This document shows, piece by piece, positions 34,528 to 44,200 of a stretch of DNA of 64,000 bases; positions within the stretch are counted from its first letter, which is position 1, and each line of letters opens with the position of its first letter. The stretch is from contig JAIELJ010000011.1 of the NCBI GenBank assembly GCA_019753105.1, positions 124,001-188,000 on the forward strand. The letters are read 5' to 3'. The notes under the pieces were generated by a model. That model did not search any database, was not told the origin of the DNA, and saw only the letters and a list, made by a program, of their open reading frames with translations. Made by a program: the position numbers and the translations under genes. This DNA is from Hyphomonadaceae bacterium (GTDB lineage: Bacteria > Pseudomonadota > Alphaproteobacteria > Caulobacterales > Aquidulcibacteraceae).

Positions 34528-35736
34528 TTAGCCGGCGATACGTACGAGTTCTCGGATGCGCTCGGCCTCGTCGCCCCAGTTTTCCGATGGTGCACGCAGT
34601 GTCAGCCCGCTGAGATCGACGCGCGCGTCATCATAATCGATTTCAAAGAGCTGCGTGCCGGCATCGGCATCCTCGATGGTCAAGCGCTCGATGCGAACGC
34701 GAGCGTTCTCATCGCCAATCCAGATGTGGGCAGGTGTAGTCTCTTCTTCGTTTTCGCCACGGAAGTTCGGCTCGCGGCTGATGCAATCCTGCATCAGCGC
34801 GTTCGCGCTCCAGATGCGAAAATTGCGCTTGTTATCTTCTGCTGTGCAGCGCCGCAGCACGACATTGCGGCTTTTGCAGTCAAAGCCGCCATCTGTTGAA
34901 CCGCTCGCGATGCAATCCTCATAAACGATGCCGCGATTATCCGGCTCGCATGAAAAGCCATCGCCGTTCCAGTAGACGCCGGCGCGCAATTGCTGGAAGT
35001 TTCGCATCACGCAGCGGCGATAGGTTATGTCGCGGGCGCGATCGTCGAGCGCGCAGCCGGCGGGAAACACTTCGTCACCTTCAGCAGGAACGCCAACGGC
35101 GGAACAGTCCTCTATGACGCCGGCGCTCGAAGCATAGCGAACGCGCAGAAAGCCACGCTCGACGCCGCTTCCGCTGCAACGGCGCACGGCAAAGCCGCGA
35201 ATATCGGCGACCCGCCCGTCATCAACGGTGTTTTCCAGAAACCGGTAGATATTCTCGAAGCTGCAATCCTCGATCACGAGATCGCGCAACGTTGCGGCGG
35301 CGCGGAAGCAGCCATTGCCAATGCGCGCGAAAGCGAAATGCGAGAAATGCAGGTGATCGGCGTGACGCGCGAGACGAAACGCGTCCGTGCCCACTTCTTC
35401 CTCGGTCCGGTCGCCGACGATCTGCGCCGCCATCGGCGCCCCGGTTTCGCTGTGCACGCCGCGCACACGCACGCGCGCGCCTGAGCGCCCGCCGGCGCCA
35501 ATCCAGATCGGCTCTTCGATTGCGTAGGCGCCACGCTCGGCAGCGATGAGAATTTCGCCGCCCGCGCCCGCACGCGCGATAAGACCATCAAGGTCGCTTA
35601 TGCTGGCGGCACTGTCCCAATCCCCGCCATCGCCATCACCATCTGGCGTCACGTACAACACGCGCGCACGCGCCGCGCCGGAGCACGCAGCGGCAAGCGG
35701 CAGCGCGGCAAGCAGGGTTCGACGGTTAAGGCGCAT
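34528..35736 (-). CDS. Right-handed parallel beta-helix lipoprotein
   Basis: 402 residues from the ATG at 35736, preceded by GGAGAAGG. The leader MRLNRRTLLAALPLAAACSG has a lipobox with the lipid-accepting cysteine near residue 19. The body has repeating short strands such as LRDLVIEDCSFENIYRF, IRGFAVRRCSGSGVERG, VIEDCSAVG, ITYRRCVMRNF, IVYEDCIASGS, VVLRRCTAED, the coil pattern of pectate-lyase-like helices. Many coils carry a cysteine at the same place (the xxxCxx of each rung), giving a stacked cysteine ladder. It may bind, trim or epimerise the exported polysaccharide, but no catalytic set is recognised. Confidence 0.78.
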   Translation of the reverse strand: MRLNRRTLLAALPLAAACSGAARARVLYVTPDGDGDGGDWDSAASISDLDGLIARAGAGGEILIAAERGAYAIEEPIWIGAGGRSGARVRVRGVHSETGAPMAAQIVGDRTEEEVGTDAFRLARHADHLHFSHFAFARIGNGCFRAAATLRDLVIEDCSFENIYRFLENTVDDGRVADIRGFAVRRCSGSGVERGFLRVRYASSAGVIEDCSAVGVPAEGDEVFPAGCALDDRARDITYRRCVMRNFQQLRAGVYWNGDGFSCEPDNRGIVYEDCIASGSTDGGFDCKSRNVVLRRCTAEDNKRNFRIWSANALMQDCISREPNFRGENEEETTPAHIWIGDENARVRIERLTIEDADAGTQLFEIDYDDARVDLSGLTLRAPSENWGDEAERIRELVRIAG

Positions 35737-35789
35737 GGCGACCTTCTCCCCCGCTTTCCCGAACCCGTCCATCGCAGAACCGCGACAGG

Positions 35790-36254
35790 CTAACCCTGGA
35801 AAGCGCGCTCACCGGGGCGCGGGTCGCGCTTCTGGATGGGCTTGAAAACGCCCGAGCCGGTGATCAGCAAGCGATCACCCGTCCAAATCTTTCCGCGGAC
35901 GACATAGAGTTCATCCTCGGTCGAAAGCACTTCGCTGGAGCCTTCAACCCAGTCCCCAATCTGAGCGCTCGCGAGGAAATCCAGGGTGAGCCGCACCGTG
36001 ACCCAGTAGGACGATGTCTCGACCGAGACGACGTGTCCCCAGGCCATGTCGGCGAAGCTCATCATCATGCCGCCGTGGGCATTCTTCAGGCCGTTGGTGT
36101 GATGATCCTCGACGCGGAAGCCCATCGAGAAGTCGCCGGCGGCGCGGTATCGCCTATAGAGCGGGCCGATTTGGCGCACAAAACCGCGCCGCCAATCGAG
36201 CGCTACATAGCCATCAGGCACTTCGAATGTTGGGGCGGCGACGTCGTCTGACAT
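35790..36254 (-). CDS. PaaI-type hotdog thioesterase
   Basis: 154 residues from the ATG at 36254. The hotdog-fold signature is KNAHGGMMMSFADMAWGHVV near residues 60-79, with the HGG turn and aspartate of the PaaI/thioesterase 4HBT family. A TTG nine bases upstream is an alternative start. It hydrolyses acyl-CoA thioesters of unknown chain type. It lies between a hairpin terminator and the beta-helix gene and may share a transcript with the latter (53-bp gap). Confidence 0.85.
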   Translation of the reverse strand: MSDDVAAPTFEVPDGYVALDWRRGFVRQIGPLYRRYRAAGDFSMGFRVEDHHTNGLKNAHGGMMMSFADMAWGHVVSVETSSYWVTVRLTLDFLASAQIGDWVEGSSEVLSTEDELYVVRGKIWTGDRLLITGSGVFKPIQKRDPRPGERAFQG

Positions 36255-36280
36255 GCCGCGCAACCTAATGGGCGGCCCGG

Positions 36281-36311
36281 AAAAGCAAAGGGCGCGGCTT
36301 TCGCCGCGCCC
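36281..36311 (-). terminator. Intrinsic terminator of the 36338-36682 gene
   Basis: A perfect stem GGGCGCGGC/GCCGCGCCC (36290-36298 with 36303-36311) closes a 4-base loop. On the minus strand it is followed by TTTGCTTTT. It ends the small hypothetical gene before the thioesterase gene begins. Confidence 0.75.
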
Positions 36312-36337
36312 CCGCCCGAGCTAGAGCCCGCCCAGGC

Positions 36338-36682
36338 TCATTCAAATTCGATGTCGTCGCTTTCGACGTCGAAGTCTTCGACAAAGACTTCCTGCTGTTG
36401 CTTCGCCGCCGCCGTCCGACCCGCCCGGGGCATGCCGTTGATCAAATCGCTGCGCAGGTCAAAGCGCGCGGCGCGGATAGCTGGGTGAAAGCCGACATTG
36501 TGCAGCAGCACGGTGACGTGCTGGCCGCGCTCGGCCCAATAGGCCTCGATTTTGCGCTTTAGCTCGAGCGCGCCGTCGCGCGAGCAATAGTCGGGGCCTT
36601 CGCCACGGTCGGCGCCGAACGCTAGGCTCAAATGATCGAACCCGTTGTCAGCATTGGCCTTTTGCAAAGCAAACGGCTTCAT
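36338..36682 (-). CDS. Small acidic-tailed conserved-looking protein of unknown function
   Basis: 114 residues from the ATG at 36682, which has GAGG at 9-base spacing (an ATG at 36691 directly abuts that site). Visible blocks are NADNGFDHLSLAFGADRG, RDGALELKRKIEAYWAERG and FHPAIRAARFDLRSDLINGMP, then an acidic tail rich in D and E. There is no signal peptide or membrane helix. I do not recognise the family. It stands alone with its own terminator, divergent from a receiver-protein gene. Confidence 0.75.
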   Translation of the reverse strand: MKPFALQKANADNGFDHLSLAFGADRGEGPDYCSRDGALELKRKIEAYWAERGQHVTVLLHNVGFHPAIRAARFDLRSDLINGMPRAGRTAAAKQQQEVFVEDFDVESDDIEFE

Positions 36683-36896
36683 CTTGGTCATCCTCGCATC
36701 CGGGGTAGAAGCTCCGAGGCGCTAAAGATGACAAAAATATTTGCTCGCGAATATTGCACCTAAGTCTTGCTCGAAGACCTACGACCCCATGACACGTTTA
36801 ACGCGATTTCTGGGCTATGACTTAACTATACCCTTTGAACTATGCCTTGCATCCAACTGCCAGGCCGTCGCGCGCCGTGCTCTTATTGAGCGAGTT

Positions 36897-37265
36897 ATGT
36901 CGGTGGCACGGCCCCTCGCACTCGTCATCGAAGATGATGTCCCCTCAGGCGAAGCCCTGAGCTTCATTCTTTCCGATTGGGGCGCAGAGGTCGTGCTTGG
37001 CCACGACGGCGCGGCGGCCGAGAGCGCCATTGCGGGGCGCCTGGGCGACGTCCGCTGGATCATCACCGATTTCCATTTGGGTGACGGCCTCGACGGCGTT
37101 AGCGTTGTCCGGCGACTCAGGCGTTCTGCGCCGCAGGCGCGCGTGCTCGTGCTTTCTGGGTCGTTTCATGGCCGCGCTCACCAGGCAGCCATGGAATGGG
37201 GCTATGGCGTGATGCAGAAACCCGCGCGCGCAGCATCTATCGTTGCGTGGCTGGAGGGCGGCTGA
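36897..37265 (+). CDS. Single-domain response regulator receiver
   Basis: 122 residues from the ATG at 36897; earlier in-frame starts up to 36741 exist but add sequence without domain character. It consists of the receiver fold only: acidic pair D13/D14 in VIEDD, phosphoacceptor D58 in ITDFHLGDG, serine 88 in VLSGS and K108 in MQKP. With no output domain it should act through protein contact. It is followed after 13 bp by the hybrid kinase gene, so it is likely a phosphorelay member. Confidence 0.85.
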   Translation: MSVARPLALVIEDDVPSGEALSFILSDWGAEVVLGHDGAAAESAIAGRLGDVRWIITDFHLGDGLDGVSVVRRLRRSAPQARVLVLSGSFHGRAHQAAMEWGYGVMQKPARAASIVAWLEGG

Positions 37266-37278
37266 AGAGAGGGGCGCG

Positions 37279-39033
37279 GTGAGCGCAGACGGATATCCTG
37301 CCATGCCTCAGACCCCGCCCACCTTTTTCCGCGCCGACATCATCCTCATCGCGACCACAATATGCGTTTGCGTCTTGGTCGCGGCAGTTCTGCTCACACT
37401 CAACGCAGAAAGCGCGCTCAACCGAGAGAGCGCCCGCAACCTCGTTGAAACACGCGCAGCACGCGACGTCGCCATCACGCTGAACCACGCCGTGGAGAAC
37501 GCGTACGCGGCGCGGCGCGCCCATTTGATCACCACCGATCAGGCGGCCGCGGTGCGCTACACTGATTCAGTCGAGGAGATCCGAACACTCACTCGCACGC
37601 TTTACGACATGGCCGCTGTATCGCCCGAGACAGCACAAGCCGCGGGGCATTTGCGCGACGCGACTGAACTCTATCTGCATGAACTCAACGCCGTGACGCT
37701 TTCGCAGTTGCGCACCGCGCCGCTGGAGCCAACAGCATCGGAGCGCGACGAGGTGGGTCACGCGGTCGATCGGTTACGCGCAACTTTCGGCGCTCGCTTC
37801 GACGCCGCGAGCGAACGCGAGGCCGCTGTTCGTGCGCGGGTCGATCTGATCGGTATTGCCCTCGCGATCCTGGCCTTCGCCGCACCGGCGCTTGCCATCC
37901 TCGCCGTACAACGCGAACGGCGCTTGTGGCGCAACGCTAACGCTCTTGCTGAAGCCGCGCGCGAACAGGCGATGGAGGCAGATTTGGCAAAGTCGCGCTT
38001 CCTTGCAGTGGCGAGCCACGACATGCGCCAACCGCTACACGCCCTCTCGCTTTACATCAGCGCGCTTGAACGGCGTGTCGAGGCGCCGGAGGCGCGCGAT
38101 ATTCTCACCAAGATGGATCGCGCCACGCAATCCCTCGTCGGTATGTTCTCTAAACTGCTTGATCTGGCGCGCGTCCAGGCTGGCGCCGTGAAACTCGATA
38201 TCGCCGCGACGCCGTTGCAAGATGTCATCGACCGCGTCGCCGCCGAACATCCGGAAAGCACGGTCACGTTTGCGCCCTCCGCAGCGATCGTGAAGACGGA
38301 CGCGATCCTGTTCGAGCGACTGCTCGGCAATCTCGTCGTGAATGCGCTGAAGCACGGCGGCGGCAAAGCTCGCATCGAAGTCTCCGAGCACGCCGACACC
38401 ATCGACGTCTCCGTCGCCGACGATGGTCCTGGAATCCCGCAAGAAGACCAAGAGCGCGTCTTCGGCGAATTCGTGCGGCTGGGGCGTAAAACGGACGGGC
38501 TGGGTCTTGGTCTCTCAATTGTGCGACGTATCGCCGATCTGCTCGATTTGCCGCTCCGGCTTCAGTCGCAACCGGGGCGTGGCGCGCGCTTCACTGTTAG
38601 CCTGCCGCGTGCATTCGCCGGCGACATGAAATTGCGCGACGCCAGTGATGGGGATGCCTTGGCCGGTCGGCCTGTGTTGGTTGTCGATGACGATCAGGCA
38701 GCGCTTGATGCGATGTGCAGAGTGATGACAGACCTCGGCGCGGACGTGCGCGGCGCGGCGCGTGAGGCGGACGCGCAGACCTTCCTTGCCGCCGGCTTCG
38801 CGCCGCGGCTGATCATCATGGATCTACGTATCGATGGCGAGCTTGCCGGCGTTGAGATCGCCCGGCGGCTGCGTCAGCAATCGAGTCACGCGCCGCCCGT
38901 GATCATCGTCACGGGCGACACCGCACCGGAGACACTGGCGGTGCTGCAGCTCTCGGGCTTTGTCTGGCTCATTAAGCCCGTCAATCCGGGCGATGTTGAA
39001 GAGGCAGCGACAGCGCTGCTCAGCTCGACTTGA
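37279..39033 (+). CDS. Hybrid histidine kinase with periplasmic sensor domain
   Basis: 584 residues from a GTG at 37279 with GAGAGGGG just before it. Membrane helices at about 20-42 and 190-210 flank a mostly helical periplasmic sensor domain of about 150 residues. Then follow HisKA with H247 in SHDMRQPLHALS, N355 in the N-box, DDGPGIP (381-387), GLGLGL (407-412), and a C-terminal receiver with D515 in MDLRID and K566 in IKPVN. The DMRQP variant of the H-box is common in kinases that work with LuxR-type regulators. The convergent neighbour at 39020-39643 is exactly that. Confidence 0.92.
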   Translation: MSADGYPAMPQTPPTFFRADIILIATTICVCVLVAAVLLTLNAESALNRESARNLVETRAARDVAITLNHAVENAYAARRAHLITTDQAAAVRYTDSVEEIRTLTRTLYDMAAVSPETAQAAGHLRDATELYLHELNAVTLSQLRTAPLEPTASERDEVGHAVDRLRATFGARFDAASEREAAVRARVDLIGIALAILAFAAPALAILAVQRERRLWRNANALAEAAREQAMEADLAKSRFLAVASHDMRQPLHALSLYISALERRVEAPEARDILTKMDRATQSLVGMFSKLLDLARVQAGAVKLDIAATPLQDVIDRVAAEHPESTVTFAPSAAIVKTDAILFERLLGNLVVNALKHGGGKARIEVSEHADTIDVSVADDGPGIPQEDQERVFGEFVRLGRKTDGLGLGLSIVRRIADLLDLPLRLQSQPGRGARFTVSLPRAFAGDMKLRDASDGDALAGRPVLVVDDDQAALDAMCRVMTDLGADVRGAAREADAQTFLAAGFAPRLIIMDLRIDGELAGVEIARRLRQQSSHAPPVIIVTGDTAPETLAVLQLSGFVWLIKPVNPGDVEEAATALLSST

Positions 39034-39643
39034 GCTTGGCGATGGCTTCCGCGCGCGTGCGGACGCCGAGCGCGCGATAGATCGCTGCCAGGTGAATCTT
39101 CACCGTGCCTTCGGCGATATCAAGCGAACGCGCGATCTCTTTACTAGCCTGACCCTTCAGCAGCTCCGTCAGCACTTCGCGCTGACGCGTCGTGAGTTTG
39201 TCGCCGCCAGGCAGCGCCGGCGACGCGGGCGCCACAGCACCCGGCTCACGGCGCCCAAGGATGGCGGGCACATAGATCTGACCATCAAGCACTTGCCGGA
39301 TCGCGGCGGCGATCTCGTTTGCAGACAGCGATTTGGGGATATAGCCGTGCACGCCTACACTCAGCGCCTGGATAATCTCGCTGCGCTCCTCCCAAGCAGA
39401 GACGACGGCAACCTTGGCGTCCGGAAAGCCGTCGCGCAGCGCTGACAACGCTTCGGCGCCCGACATCCCCGGCATGCGCAGATCGACGAGCACCAAATCG
39501 CCTGCGCCCTCATTGGTCAGAATTTCGATGGCTTGATCCAGTGTCTCGGCTTCACGAACGTCGCTCGCGCCGAGCACGTCTTCGAGCAGCTGGCGCAGGC
39601 CGCTGCGGAAGAGTTCGTGATCATCAGCAATCAGTGCGCGCAT
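39020..39643 (-). CDS. LuxR/NarL-type response regulator
   Basis: 207 residues from the ATG at 39643. The receiver has ADDHELFR with the acidic pair at 7-8, D54 in LVDLRMPGMSG, and K104 in GYIPKS. The C-terminal GerE helix-turn-helix lies around 145-205: LTTRQREVLTELLKGQASKE, LDIAEGTVKIHLAAIYRALGV (in parts). Its tail overlaps the kinase gene by 14 bp on the opposite strand. It is the probable DNA-binding output of the kinase; its target genes are unknown, though the polysaccharide locus is close by. Confidence 0.92.
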   Translation of the reverse strand: MRALIADDHELFRSGLRQLLEDVLGASDVREAETLDQAIEILTNEGAGDLVLVDLRMPGMSGAEALSALRDGFPDAKVAVVSAWEERSEIIQALSVGVHGYIPKSLSANEIAAAIRQVLDGQIYVPAILGRREPGAVAPASPALPGGDKLTTRQREVLTELLKGQASKEIARSLDIAEGTVKIHLAAIYRALGVRTRAEAIAKLKSS

Positions 39644-39738
39644 CGTGTCGTTCGCCTGCCACCGCCAAGCCATCCAGGCCGTATGCGGCAACATGCGCCT
39701 GATTCAGATTGCCCTCAACCTGGAATCTAAGGTCTCGC

Positions 39739-41121
39739 CTAAGGCGAGCCGGCGGCGGCCGCGCCTTGCAGCGCGGCTTCCGTGGTCTCGCTGGCGCGAG
39801 CGCGGCGCAACGTATCGATGCGCATGCGCTCGATGTTGAAGAGTTCGAGCGCGCGGCCCTCAAGATTTCGGCCGTTGGCGACGCGCAAATTGATCGGGTT
39901 GATCTGTTGTCCGCGGCGCAACACTTCGTAGTGCAAGTGCGGCCCAGTAGAACGGCCAGTATTGCCGACATAACCAATCACCTGGCCCTGACGTACGCGT
40001 GTGCCGGAACGCATGCCACGGGCGAAACGAGACATGTGTGCGTAGGCGGTTTCGTAGCCATTAGCATGACGAATGCGGATATAGTTGCCGAATGCGCCGA
40101 ACGGCCCAGCGCGCACGACGGTTCCGTCCCCTGCAGCCAAGATCGGCGTACCGATCGGCGCGGCGAAGTCGGTGCCGCGGTGCATGCGCGAATAACCGAG
40201 GATCGGATGACGGCGCATGCCGAACCCTGACGAAAGACGGGCGCCATTGATAGGCGTTCGCATCAAGAAGCGGCGCGCGCTCTTGCCATCGGAATCGTAC
40301 CAATCGACTTGGCTATCGCCCGGCGCGAGGAACGCATAAAAATTGCGCGGGCCTTGGCGGGTTTCGAGCGAGATGAAAAGCAGATCGCCGGTGCGGACCG
40401 TGTTGCCTTCGTCGTCGTAGTAGCGCTCGAACACGAGTTCGAAACGGTCGCCGGTTTGGACATCGCGCTGAAAGTCGACGTCATACGAGAAGGCGCTCGC
40501 GAGTGCAGCAATCTCGCGATCGGTGGCGCCGAGTGACAGCGCCGTCGAATAGAGGCTGGTTTCGACCTCAGCCGAGATGTGCGCGTTCTCGAAGGTGAGC
40601 GGCATCAGCACCTCGCGCGCGGCGAAGGCGCCGGCGGTGGTGCGATTTGCGGTAACCGAAGCGCCTGGCTCTGAACGGAAGGCGACGCCCGTGAGTTGCG
40701 CGTCGGAGAAGAATAGGCTGACAGATTGGCCCGGACGAATACGGCGCGGATCATAAACGCCGTTCAGCGACGCAAGCGCAGCATTGGCTTCAGCACGCGA
40801 TGCGCCAGCCCGCGTAAGCACGCCGACCAGAGTCTCGCCATTGCCAACGCGCATCTCGCGCGCGGTGTGATCAAGGTAAGCTTCTGTAAACGCCAAATGC
40901 TCCGCGCGGCGTGCAGCTTCTTCGCGCACAGCCGCTGTCTCGGCCGCCTCCGCTGCAGAGCCGCCGCCGAAGAGTCCGGCATTCCATGCGAGCGCGAGGC
41001 CGAGCACCAGCGAGGCCGCCATGAGGCCAAACGCCGTCAAACCTTTCCGGGCTTTCATGAGCCGCTGGGTGAATTCTGCACTCAACGATGTGCTCCAACC
41101 GCTGAATTCAGCGGAAAACAT
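39739..41121 (-). CDS. M23 family metallopeptidase (MepM-like)
   Basis: Up to 460 residues. An N-terminal membrane anchor lies around 29-47, a LysM/OapA-like region follows (VGNGETLVGVLTRAGASR, IRPGQSVSLFF), and the LytM domain carries the zinc motifs HRGTDFA and HLHYEV. It should cut peptide cross-links in peptidoglycan during growth or division. The start is unsure. ATG 41121 has no ribosome site; a TTG at 41085 has GGAG at 7-base spacing; ATG 41058 gives the neat leader MKARKGLTAFG. A perfect 16-bp palindrome sits just upstream of the TTG. Confidence 0.9.
   Translation of the reverse strand: MFSAEFSGWSTSLSAEFTQRLMKARKGLTAFGLMAASLVLGLALAWNAGLFGGGSAAEAAETAAVREEAARRAEHLAFTEAYLDHTAREMRVGNGETLVGVLTRAGASRAEANAALASLNGVYDPRRIRPGQSVSLFFSDAQLTGVAFRSEPGASVTANRTTAGAFAAREVLMPLTFENAHISAEVETSLYSTALSLGATDREIAALASAFSYDVDFQRDVQTGDRFELVFERYYDDEGNTVRTGDLLFISLETRQGPRNFYAFLAPGDSQVDWYDSDGKSARRFLMRTPINGARLSSGFGMRRHPILGYSRMHRGTDFAAPIGTPILAAGDGTVVRAGPFGAFGNYIRIRHANGYETAYAHMSRFARGMRSGTRVRQGQVIGYVGNTGRSTGPHLHYEVLRRGQQINPINLRVANGRNLEGRALELFNIERMRIDTLRRARASETTEAALQGAAAAGSP
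41099..41114. promoter_or_regulatory. Perfect palindrome CCGCTGAATTCAGCGG
   Basis: A 16-bp perfect palindrome lies at the 5' end of the M23 gene. If translation begins at 41085 or 41058, it is noncoding and right before the ribosome site, suitable for an operator. If it begins at 41121, the palindrome is within codons 3-8. Confidence 0.35.
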
Positions 41122-41248
41122 ACAAAGGACAAGACCTTTCGCCCTTTGGTTATCTCACCAGAAACCGAATTTGGGGCATTCCCTAAGCTACTCAAACGCT
41201 GCGAAACACGCTTAACGACCGAGCAAGGACCGCGCCAAGCGCAGAAGT

Positions 41249-44200
41249 ATGGCACATAGGTCTAACCAGGCCGTTGCGAGTCAAGAACAAGCGGCGCCGC
41301 AGCCGCCTGATGACCCGCCGCCGGCCCGCCGAGTTCTGCTCGGCTGGACGACCGCCCTGGCGGCGCTCGGACTGAGCACGGCTGGGGTGTTCGGCGCGCT
41401 TTGGCTTTTGCGGGTGCCGATCGCGAGCTTCTTTATAGGGGCAGCGCTTGCGGATCGAGGCGCAGAAGCGGATTTCGAGATTGTTAACCTCGATCTCTCG
41501 CACCTGGTCATCGCCGACCTTCGGGTCGGCTCCGAAACATCCCCTGACGTGTCCGTCCCTAGCATTGAAGCGCGGTGGGCTTGGAATGGGCTAACGCCGC
41601 GCCTGCAGGCGTTGCTGATCACTGATCCCCGGGTGCGGTTACGCGTTGGCGAAGACGGACGCGTCAGCGCCGGTTCCCTCGATCGGCTAAGTGAAGGAAC
41701 ACCGGGGCGCAGACGCGCTTCGATCCCGGCGATCGAACTTGAGATCGTCAACGGCGTCGCGGAAATCAACGCCCCTTTTGGCGCGCTCACCGCCACCTTC
41801 AACGCCTCCGGCCGCATCGGCGAAGACTTCCAGGCCCGTGGCCGCATCGAAGAGACAAGCCAGGCAGCGGGCGAGCACGCGCTCAACGGCGGCCGCGCAG
41901 ATTTCGTCATCGCGTCGCGCGAGGGCGCGCTTGCAGCGCAGCTTAATGCCAACGCCGTCTCGCTACGCTGGGGCGATACGACATTCGAGCAAGCCTCGCT
42001 GCGCGTGAGCGCGCGTGCGCCGCTTGATCTTGCAAGCTACGAGGCGGAAGCGGCCTGGCGCATTGCATCGCTTGAGAGCCCCAATGTGTCAGCCCGCCAG
42101 CTCAGCGGCGGCGTTGGCGGCGAAGCGGTGGCAAACGAAACCAATTTGCAGCCACAGGAATGGCAAGGCCAAGCACGCGTCAACGCTGGCGAAACGGTGC
42201 TAAGCGGCAACGCCATGCGCAGCGTCCGCTTCGATGCGCGCCTGGAAGGCGACGCGTCCAATGGCGGGGCGCGCTGGAGCCTCGGCGCAGAGAACTTCGA
42301 AGGCCTCGCCATGCAAGCGCCTCGCCTCACCGCGAACGGCGATCTCACATTCGGATTGACGGGCGCGACGCGCGCGGAGGGCTCAGCGCGCGCAACCCTT
42401 TCGCAAGCGCGTCTGAATGCGGAAGCGCAAGCCACGCTTGCCGACGCGTTCCCAAACATCGCGGAAGCGCCAATCGGCCCGACATTCGCATCAGCTGAAC
42501 GCGCTCTGCTCAACGCCGCACGACGCTTTGACATCACCGCGCCACTGGCGCTCTCGATTGACAGCAGCGCAACGCGCATTCGCGTCTCAGCCCCAGTTGA
42601 AGCACGCGCCGCGAGCGGAACGGTGCTGCGGCTGGCGCCGCTGCGCGGTGATGCGCCCGCTCTGGTCATGCACTGGCCGGGCGCAGCTTTGCACGGCGCG
42701 GTCGAACTCACACTCTCCGGCGGCGGCGCGCCGCGGGCGACGTTACTGCTCGATACCGTCGATTGGTCACCCGGATCGCCGTTCGAAGCCGATGGCACGC
42801 TGACGCTCGCCGATTGGCGTGCCGAAAATGCAAGCATCGCGACGAGCGAACTCGCTGTCGGCCTCGCGATTGCGCCGGATGGATCGGGCCGTCTTGATTT
42901 ACGTGGACCCGCCACGATCACAGGCCCCGTTGGCGACGGCGAAGTGCGCGACATGGTGGCTGCGCTCGATCTCGGTGTACTCTGGTCACAGGGCTGGCGC
43001 GTCGTACCCAATGGCTGCGTGCCGATCCGCATGAGCGGCCTCGACGCGGCCGGTCTCTCCTTCAGCAACGGCGCGTTCTCGCTCTGCGCAGCTGGCGACG
43101 CCTTGATCGCAGCCGACGCAAACCGCAACCTCTCCGGCGGTTTCTCGATCCGGACGCTCGCGCTAAACGGACGCATGGCAGGGCCGGAAGCGCAGCCGGC
43201 TCAACTCGCAGCGGATGTGCTGAGCGGCCAGTTCCGCGGCGTAACCGACGACATCACGCTGGCGCTGCAGGCCGCGCGGCCACGGCTGAACATTGTCATG
43301 GGCGACGAGCGTACACTCGCGCTGGCGCTCCAGAGCGCCACGGCGAACGCGCGCATCGGCAATGGTACGTGGAGCGTTGAGGGCGCATTCGAACAAGGCA
43401 CGCTCGACGATCAATCGCTTCCAGGCATCGTCAGCACGATCGCCGGCCAATGGCGCGCAGCGCCCCGCAACGGCCAAGGGCCGGTGATTGAAGTGACATC
43501 AGGGGAAGCGTTGCTGACAGCGCATGAACCCGAGAGCGATGACGAACGCCCCCTCTTCAATCCGATGCGGCTAGTCAACGTCAATGCAGTGCTGAGCGAT
43601 GGCGAAGTCAACGCCAATGGCGCGATTGTGCTCGACGAAAGTGGCCAGCAGCTGGCTGCGTTCACCGCATTGCATGACATTGGCGACGGCGCAGGAACTA
43701 CACGCATCAGCGCGGCGTCGGTTACATTCGACGAGACGCTGCAGCCTTACAACATCACTGAGCGCGCGCGCGGCATGGTCGAAAACGTGCGAGGCTCGGC
43801 CTCGGTTGTCGCCGATGTGGCATGGTCGCGCGAGGCTACTACCGCCACCGGCACAATCAGCACAACGGGCGTCTCGTTTGCGACGGCAACGATGCCGGTC
43901 GTGCAGGATGTGCGCGGCGCCATCTATTTCGACGATCTCTTCAATCTCACCACACCGCCTGGCCAGAGCGCCACGATCGGTCTGATCAATCCCGGCCTCG
44001 CCGCACGCAACGGCCGCATACGCTTTCAGCTTTTGCCAGAGCAACGCGTCGGCATCGAGCAGGCCGAGTTCGAGTTCGCCAGCGGCGTCCTGGCGATGTC
44101 GCCAACTGTGGTGCGCCTCGGCGAAGACGAAACGCGCATCGAACTCACTTTGCGCGACGTTGATGCCGCCGATCTCATCGCCAACCTGAACGTCCCCGAC

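Noticed and set aside
42037-43176. A 379-codon minus-strand frame inside ydbH
   Set aside because: It is a serine/arginine/alanine-rich shadow of ydbH, whose family blocks and neighbours are secure.
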